From Deltaproteobacteria bacterium GWB2_55_19 (GTDB lineage: Bacteria; Desulfobacterota; GWC2-55-46): DNA of 64,000 bases. The translations under genes were made by a program, and so were the position numbers. The stretch is taken from positions 248,001 to 312,000 of the forward strand of contig MGPQ01000010.1 in the NCBI GenBank assembly GCA_001797465.1, in the 5' to 3' direction. Below are positions 60,626 to 64,000 of the stretch, piece by piece. Each line of letters begins with the position of its first letter. The first letter of the stretch is position 1. A model generated the notes under the pieces. The model searched no databases, was not told where the DNA came from, and worked only from the letters and a program-made list of their open reading frames with translations.

Positions 60626-61687
60626 ATGGCGGGAAAAGACGCAAAAAAGATACTTGTCAGGGCCCCTAACTGGATAGGCGACGCCGTAATGGCCCTGCCA
60701 GCGCTCGAGGCATTGAAGGCCCTGTACAGGAAGGCCGATATAACCGTTCTCGCGAAGGGCAGGACCGTGCCTGTATTCCAGAACAACCCGCACATAAGCG
60801 AGATAATAGAGTACGACGACAAGAGGAGGCATAGCGGCATCTCCGGGAGGCTAAAGCTCGGCGGAGAAATAAAGCGGCGCGGGTTCGACACAGCCGTGCT
60901 CTTCCAGAACGCCTTTGACGCGGCCTTCCTGTCGTTCATCTCCGGGATACCGAAGCGCATAGGATACGCGCGGGACTTCAGGTCCAGGCTCTTGACCAAC
61001 GCCATCCCGGTGACGGATGAGATAAAGAAGGTCCACCAGGCATTCTATTACCTCAATATCGTAAAGACGCTCGGCGGGGAGGTCCCTCCAAGGCCCCTGC
61101 CGAGGATATACATATCTCCAGCCGAGAGGTCCTGGGTCGAGGAGTTCGTCTCTGACAACGGCCTCAAGCGCGCCTTTCTCATAGGAGCGGCGCCTGGTGC
61201 GAGCTACGGCCCGGCAAAGAGGTGGCCGCCGGAGAAGTTCGCCGAGGCGCTCACGATTTTATGCGAGGGTCGGAACGGCTTCCCGCTCATATTCGGAGGC
61301 CCAGAGGACAAGGAGGCGTGCAGAGAGGTCTCGAAGATGCTCAAGATGAGGCACCTCGACCTCTCCGGCAAGGTCTATCTCAGGCAGTTCATGGCCCTTG
61401 TCGCGAGGCTTAACCTCTTTATCACGAACGATTCGGGGCCCATGCACGTAGGCTCGGCCTTGTCCACATCGACGGTTGCGATATTCGGCTCGACGGACGC
61501 CACACTTACCGGGCCGCTCGGGCCTTTTGCGAAGGTCATCAAAAGGGAGATAGATTGTTCGCCCTGTTTCGAGCGGACGTGCAAATTTAAACACTACAGG
61601 TGCCTTGAAGTAGAGCCCAAAGAGGTAGCGAGGGCGGCAGAGGCGCTTTTGAAGGAAAAAGAGGGTGCGGGTAAAGGCAGGAAGTAA
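60626..61687 (+). CDS. waaF: LPS heptosyltransferase II
   Basis: 353 residues from ATG 60626 (AAGGGAAT upstream), glycosyltransferase family 9. ILVRAPNWIGDAVMALPALE, GAAPGASYGPAKRWPPEKFA and NDSGPMHVGSALSTSTVAIFG are family motifs. It adds the second heptose to the LPS inner core on the cytoplasmic face. It overlaps gmhB by 23 bases. Confidence 0.94.
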   Translation: MAGKDAKKILVRAPNWIGDAVMALPALEALKALYRKADITVLAKGRTVPVFQNNPHISEIIEYDDKRRHSGISGRLKLGGEIKRRGFDTAVLFQNAFDAAFLSFISGIPKRIGYARDFRSRLLTNAIPVTDEIKKVHQAFYYLNIVKTLGGEVPPRPLPRIYISPAERSWVEEFVSDNGLKRAFLIGAAPGASYGPAKRWPPEKFAEALTILCEGRNGFPLIFGGPEDKEACREVSKMLKMRHLDLSGKVYLRQFMALVARLNLFITNDSGPMHVGSALSTSTVAIFGSTDATLTGPLGPFAKVIKREIDCSPCFERTCKFKHYRCLEVEPKEVARAAEALLKEKEGAGKGRK

Positions 61688-62252
61688 TATAGCCGTATTC
61701 CTCGACAGGGACGGCACGATAAACGAGGACACCGGGTATCTCCATGAGCCGGAAGAGCTCGTTATTATAAATGGCGCGGCAGAGGCGATAAGGAGGCTTA
61801 ACGCGGCCTCTGTAATGGTCGTAGTCGTCAGCAACCAGTCGGGCGTGGGCAGGGGGTTTTTTACCGATTCGGACGTAGAGGCGGTAAACAAAAGGCTCAT
61901 TGACGTTATCAAGGCCGATGGCGCAAAGGTAGACGCCATCTACTACTGCAACCACCACCCGGACGAGGACTGCGAATGCAGGAAGCCATCGCCCGGGATG
62001 ATTATGAAGGCCTCAGCAGAGCACGGGATCGATCTTAATTTTTCGTATGTCGTAGGCGACAAGGGGTCTGATATCGAGCTTGCGTTTAACGCCGGGGCAA
62101 AAGGCGTCCTCGTCCTTACCGGCAAGGGGAAGGGCGAATTGCAGAAGCTTAAACGCCCCGCCGGGTTCGTAGCCGAAGACCTTACGGGCGCGGTCCTCTG
62201 GATACTCGACGACCTTAAAAGGCGGGGCGCGTCCTTGCCGAACTCCGGATGA
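61665..62252 (+). CDS. gmhB: D-glycero-D-manno-heptose 1,7-bisphosphate 7-phosphatase
   Basis: 195 residues from a GTG start. HAD-family motifs are AVFLDRDGTINEDTGYLHEP (nucleophile Asp), VVSNQSGVGRG, and VVGDKGSDIELA. The zinc loop CNHHPDEDCECRKPSPG is diagnostic of GmhB. It supplies heptose for the flanking transferases. Confidence 0.95.
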   Translation: MRVKAGSNIAVFLDRDGTINEDTGYLHEPEELVIINGAAEAIRRLNAASVMVVVVSNQSGVGRGFFTDSDVEAVNKRLIDVIKADGAKVDAIYYCNHHPDEDCECRKPSPGMIMKASAEHGIDLNFSYVVGDKGSDIELAFNAGAKGVLVLTGKGKGELQKLKRPAGFVAEDLTGAVLWILDDLKRRGASLPNSG

Positions 62253-62261
62253 GCCTTGAAT

Positions 62262-63269
62262 ATGAAGGTCCTTATCATAAAGCTCTCATCTATCGGCGAC
62301 TGCGTCCAGACGCTTCCGGCGCTTTATTCCTTGAGAAAAGGGCTCGGGTCCAAGGGGGCGAAGGCGCGTGTAGACTGGCTTGTGGAGGAGGCGGCAAGCT
62401 CGGTACTTAAGGACAACCCGCTCCTCGACAACCTCATTGTGGTAAAGCGGGGCTGGCTCAGGAATTTCAGGGAGAACCTCAAGGCCGCAAGACGCATCAA
62501 AAAAGAGGGCTACGACATAGTCGTCGATTTTCAGGGGCTCCTTAAGAGCGGCGTATGGGTAATGCTCTCCGGCGGCAGGCGAAAGGTCGGCTTCAGGAAC
62601 GGGAGGGAGTTGAGCCGCCTGTTCCTGAACGAAAAGCTCCCGCCGTTTGACATAGAGAGGCACGCGGTCGACAGGTACCTTGACCTCGCCCGTTATCTCG
62701 GCGGGGAAAAAGGGGAGGCGGTCTTTCCGCTCGACGTGGAGCGAGAAAAGGCCGTTGTAAAAAGAAAGGTCGAAAAGTCGGGGATAAAAGGCCCGTTCTT
62801 CGTCATCGTCCCCCGCGCCAGGTGGGAGACCAAACTATGGAAGGACGACAGGTTCATAGAGCTCTCGAAGAGGCTTATTGAAAAGACCGGCCTCTCGGTT
62901 GTGATAGCCGGCGGCGCCGTGGATAAAAAGAGCCTCGGAGATATGGCCGGGGCCATAGGGGAAAAAGCGGCAAGCCTCGCCGGAGCGACGGACTTAAAGG
63001 AGCTCGCCGCGCTCTTCAGGCTCTCCAAGGGTGTCGTCACGGTGGACTCAGGCCCCATGCACCTCGCCTCCGCCTCCGGGGCGAAGGTAGTCGCCCTGTT
63101 CGGCCCAACGGCCCCGTGGCGGACCGGCCCCTTCGGGGCCGGTCACGTCGTCATAAGAAAGGGGATAGAGTGCAGTCCGTGTTTCAAGCGGGCTTGCAAT
63201 GACCCCAAGTGCATGACCGGGATAACGGTAGACGAGGCGCTCGAAGGGGCGCTTAAAATCCTTAAATAG
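62262..63269 (+). CDS. waaC: LPS heptosyltransferase I
   Basis: 335 residues from ATG 62262 (TTG 62256 also in frame), glycosyltransferase family 9. VLIIKLSSIGDCVQTLPALY, VPRARWETKLWKDDRFIELS and VTVDSGPMHLASASGAKVV are present. It attaches the first heptose to Kdo2-lipid A. Product assignment as I rather than II rests on the SSIGD N-terminus and the position in the operon. Confidence 0.9.
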   Translation: MKVLIIKLSSIGDCVQTLPALYSLRKGLGSKGAKARVDWLVEEAASSVLKDNPLLDNLIVVKRGWLRNFRENLKAARRIKKEGYDIVVDFQGLLKSGVWVMLSGGRRKVGFRNGRELSRLFLNEKLPPFDIERHAVDRYLDLARYLGGEKGEAVFPLDVEREKAVVKRKVEKSGIKGPFFVIVPRARWETKLWKDDRFIELSKRLIEKTGLSVVIAGGAVDKKSLGDMAGAIGEKAASLAGATDLKELAALFRLSKGVVTVDSGPMHLASASGAKVVALFGPTAPWRTGPFGAGHVVIRKGIECSPCFKRACNDPKCMTGITVDEALEGALKILK

Positions 63270-63275
63270 GGCGAT

Positions 63276-63869
63276 ATGGAATTTTTTTCAAATATTGACA
63301 GGGAGGTCTTTCTCCTTGTAAACCACGGGTTCACATCAGGCGCCCTTGACTCGGTCATGGTCTATGTGACCGATAAGTTCAATTTTCTGGGTGCGATTAT
63401 CGTCGCGGCCATATTGATACTCGTCCTCGGGAAGAGAAAAGACAGGGTCGGCCTCATCCTCCTCGTAGTCCTCGTGCTTTTGAGCGACCTCGCCTCGAAC
63501 CTCTTGAAGCATGCCTTCATGAGGGTGCGGCCGTGCGACGCGATAGAGGGGGTGCGCCTCCTTGTCGGGTGCGGAGGCTCGTACTCGCTCCCTTCCGGGC
63601 ATGCCACCAACATATTCTCCGCGATGGTCTTTCTGACATTGAGGTACAAAAAATTCGCCCCTGCCTTCCTCGTTATGGCGGTGGTGGTATCGTATTCAAG
63701 GGTCTACGTCGGGGTCCATTATCCCTTTGATGTGTTTTCCGGCGCGCTCCTCGGCTCCCTCATGGCCTATGGGTTCACGATCGCGGAGAATAGGTTCATC
63801 ACAGGGAAGTTCAAGCCGCTTGAGGCCCCCAGGGACGAAGACAAGGAGAGGGGCCGGTTTGAGGCATAG
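63276..63869 (+). CDS. PAP2-family membrane phosphatase
   Basis: 197 residues with about five membrane helices. The lipid-phosphatase triad is complete: KHAFMRVRP, SLPSGHAT and SRVYVGVHYPFDV. It may dephosphorylate undecaprenyl-PP or lipid A; sequence does not decide. It follows waaC by six bases and overlaps the next gene, so an envelope-lipid role fits. Confidence 0.9.
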   Translation: MEFFSNIDREVFLLVNHGFTSGALDSVMVYVTDKFNFLGAIIVAAILILVLGKRKDRVGLILLVVLVLLSDLASNLLKHAFMRVRPCDAIEGVRLLVGCGGSYSLPSGHATNIFSAMVFLTLRYKKFAPAFLVMAVVVSYSRVYVGVHYPFDVFSGALLGSLMAYGFTIAENRFITGKFKPLEAPRDEDKERGRFEA

Positions 63870-64000
63870 GAACCTTACCCTCTGCCTCATCGCGGTCCTC
63901 GCGGTCTCAAGGGTCCTCTACATCGTCTACGGCCCCTTTGACGTCTCGCCTGACGAGGCGCACTACTGGGAGTGGTCGAGGAGGCTCGACCTCTCGTATT
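63859..64000 (+). CDS. ArnT/PMT-like membrane glycosyltransferase, 3' truncated by window edge
   Basis: At least 47 codons from TTG 63859 (AGGAG upstream), overlapping the PAP2 stop. A first helix (NLTLCLIAVLAVSRVLYIVY) is followed by SPDEAHYWEWSRRLDLSY, the catalytic DE motif of GT39/GT83 dolichyl- or undecaprenyl-phosphate-sugar transferases. It probably moves a sugar from a lipid carrier to lipid A or another envelope molecule. Confidence 0.8.
   Translation, partial: MRHRNLTLCLIAVLAVSRVLYIVYGPFDVSPDEAHYWEWSRRLDLSY

Overview
This 64 kb window reads as a stretch of chromosome from a GC-rich, Gram-negative bacterium with an anaerobic or facultatively anaerobic lifestyle. It has LPS heptose genes, periplasmic c-type cytochromes, haem A/O synthesis, O2-independent ubiquinone factors, PyrK-type dihydroorotate dehydrogenase, a giant BadF/HgdC-like activase and paired B12/radical-SAM proteins. 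Together with heavy use of ATA (Ile) and AGG (Arg) codons in GC-rich genes, this suggests Desulfobacterota (former Deltaproteobacteria) or Nitrospirota-like lineages. I cannot name the species from sequence alone.

Layout. 1-5.7 kb: two TIGR03960-type radical SAM proteins (the first cut by the window edge) and RNase G. 5.8-8.3 kb: c-type cytochromes, a DUF2065 protein and a SpoIID/LytB lipoprotein. 8.3-9.1 kb: a RAYT transposase unit bounded by perfect 32-bp inverted REP repeats. 9.1-14.3 kb: queA-tgt-yajC-secD-secF. 14.6-20.0 kb: a signalling operon encoding a PocR-GAF-GGDEF cyclase, an AAA ATPase fused to an RsbW-type kinase domain, a STAS protein and a GAF/HD-GYP phosphodiesterase. 20.3-22.7 kb: recJ and a lytic transglycosylase. 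22.7-28.2 kb: deoxyhypusine-synthase-like protein, pyruvoyl arginine decarboxylase, two ATP-grasp ligases, a GNAT, a methyltransferase and rimI. 28.5-30.5 kb: pyrK-pyrD and a small lipoprotein. 30.5-36.3 kb: a minus-strand set (NifU-like, ferredoxin, small haem-copper-like membrane protein, DUF1858, DUF542, Mrp) divergent from a haem-copper-oxidase-like protein, ctaB and a small cytochrome c. 36.6-40.8 kb: the giant activase. 41-44.2 kb: rmuC, asd, truA. 44.3-49.6 kb: a quinone cluster (ubiV, UbiK-like coiled coil, ubiB, CGGC protein, ubiE, ubiT). Inside it, four tandem, previously unlisted genes encode 27-29 residue hydrophobic micropeptides. 50-57 kb: small genes, rsmD-coaD, an aminotransferase, an AMMECR1 protein and nadA, separated by repeat-rich gaps. 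57.8-64 kb: a Ca-type P-ATPase, then waaF-gmhB-waaC, a PAP2 phosphatase and the start of an ArnT/PMT-like glycosyltransferase.

The intergenic DNA is unusually rich in repeats. I see at least five families: (1) a hairpin element with TCTAAAAATT ends that in every clear copy supplies the stop codon of the upstream gene, plus a divergent relative; (2) RAYT-linked REP palindromes; (3) a 100-125 bp CAGGCTGCTC element; (4) a 370-490 bp two-armed GC-rich element; (5) CCCCTCCC/GGGAGGGG boilerplate. No rRNA, tRNA or CRISPR was found.

The strongest candidates for something undescribed are the micropeptide array, the partner-switching/c-di-GMP operon, the stop-codon-associated hairpin repeat, and the polyamine/ATP-grasp gene set.
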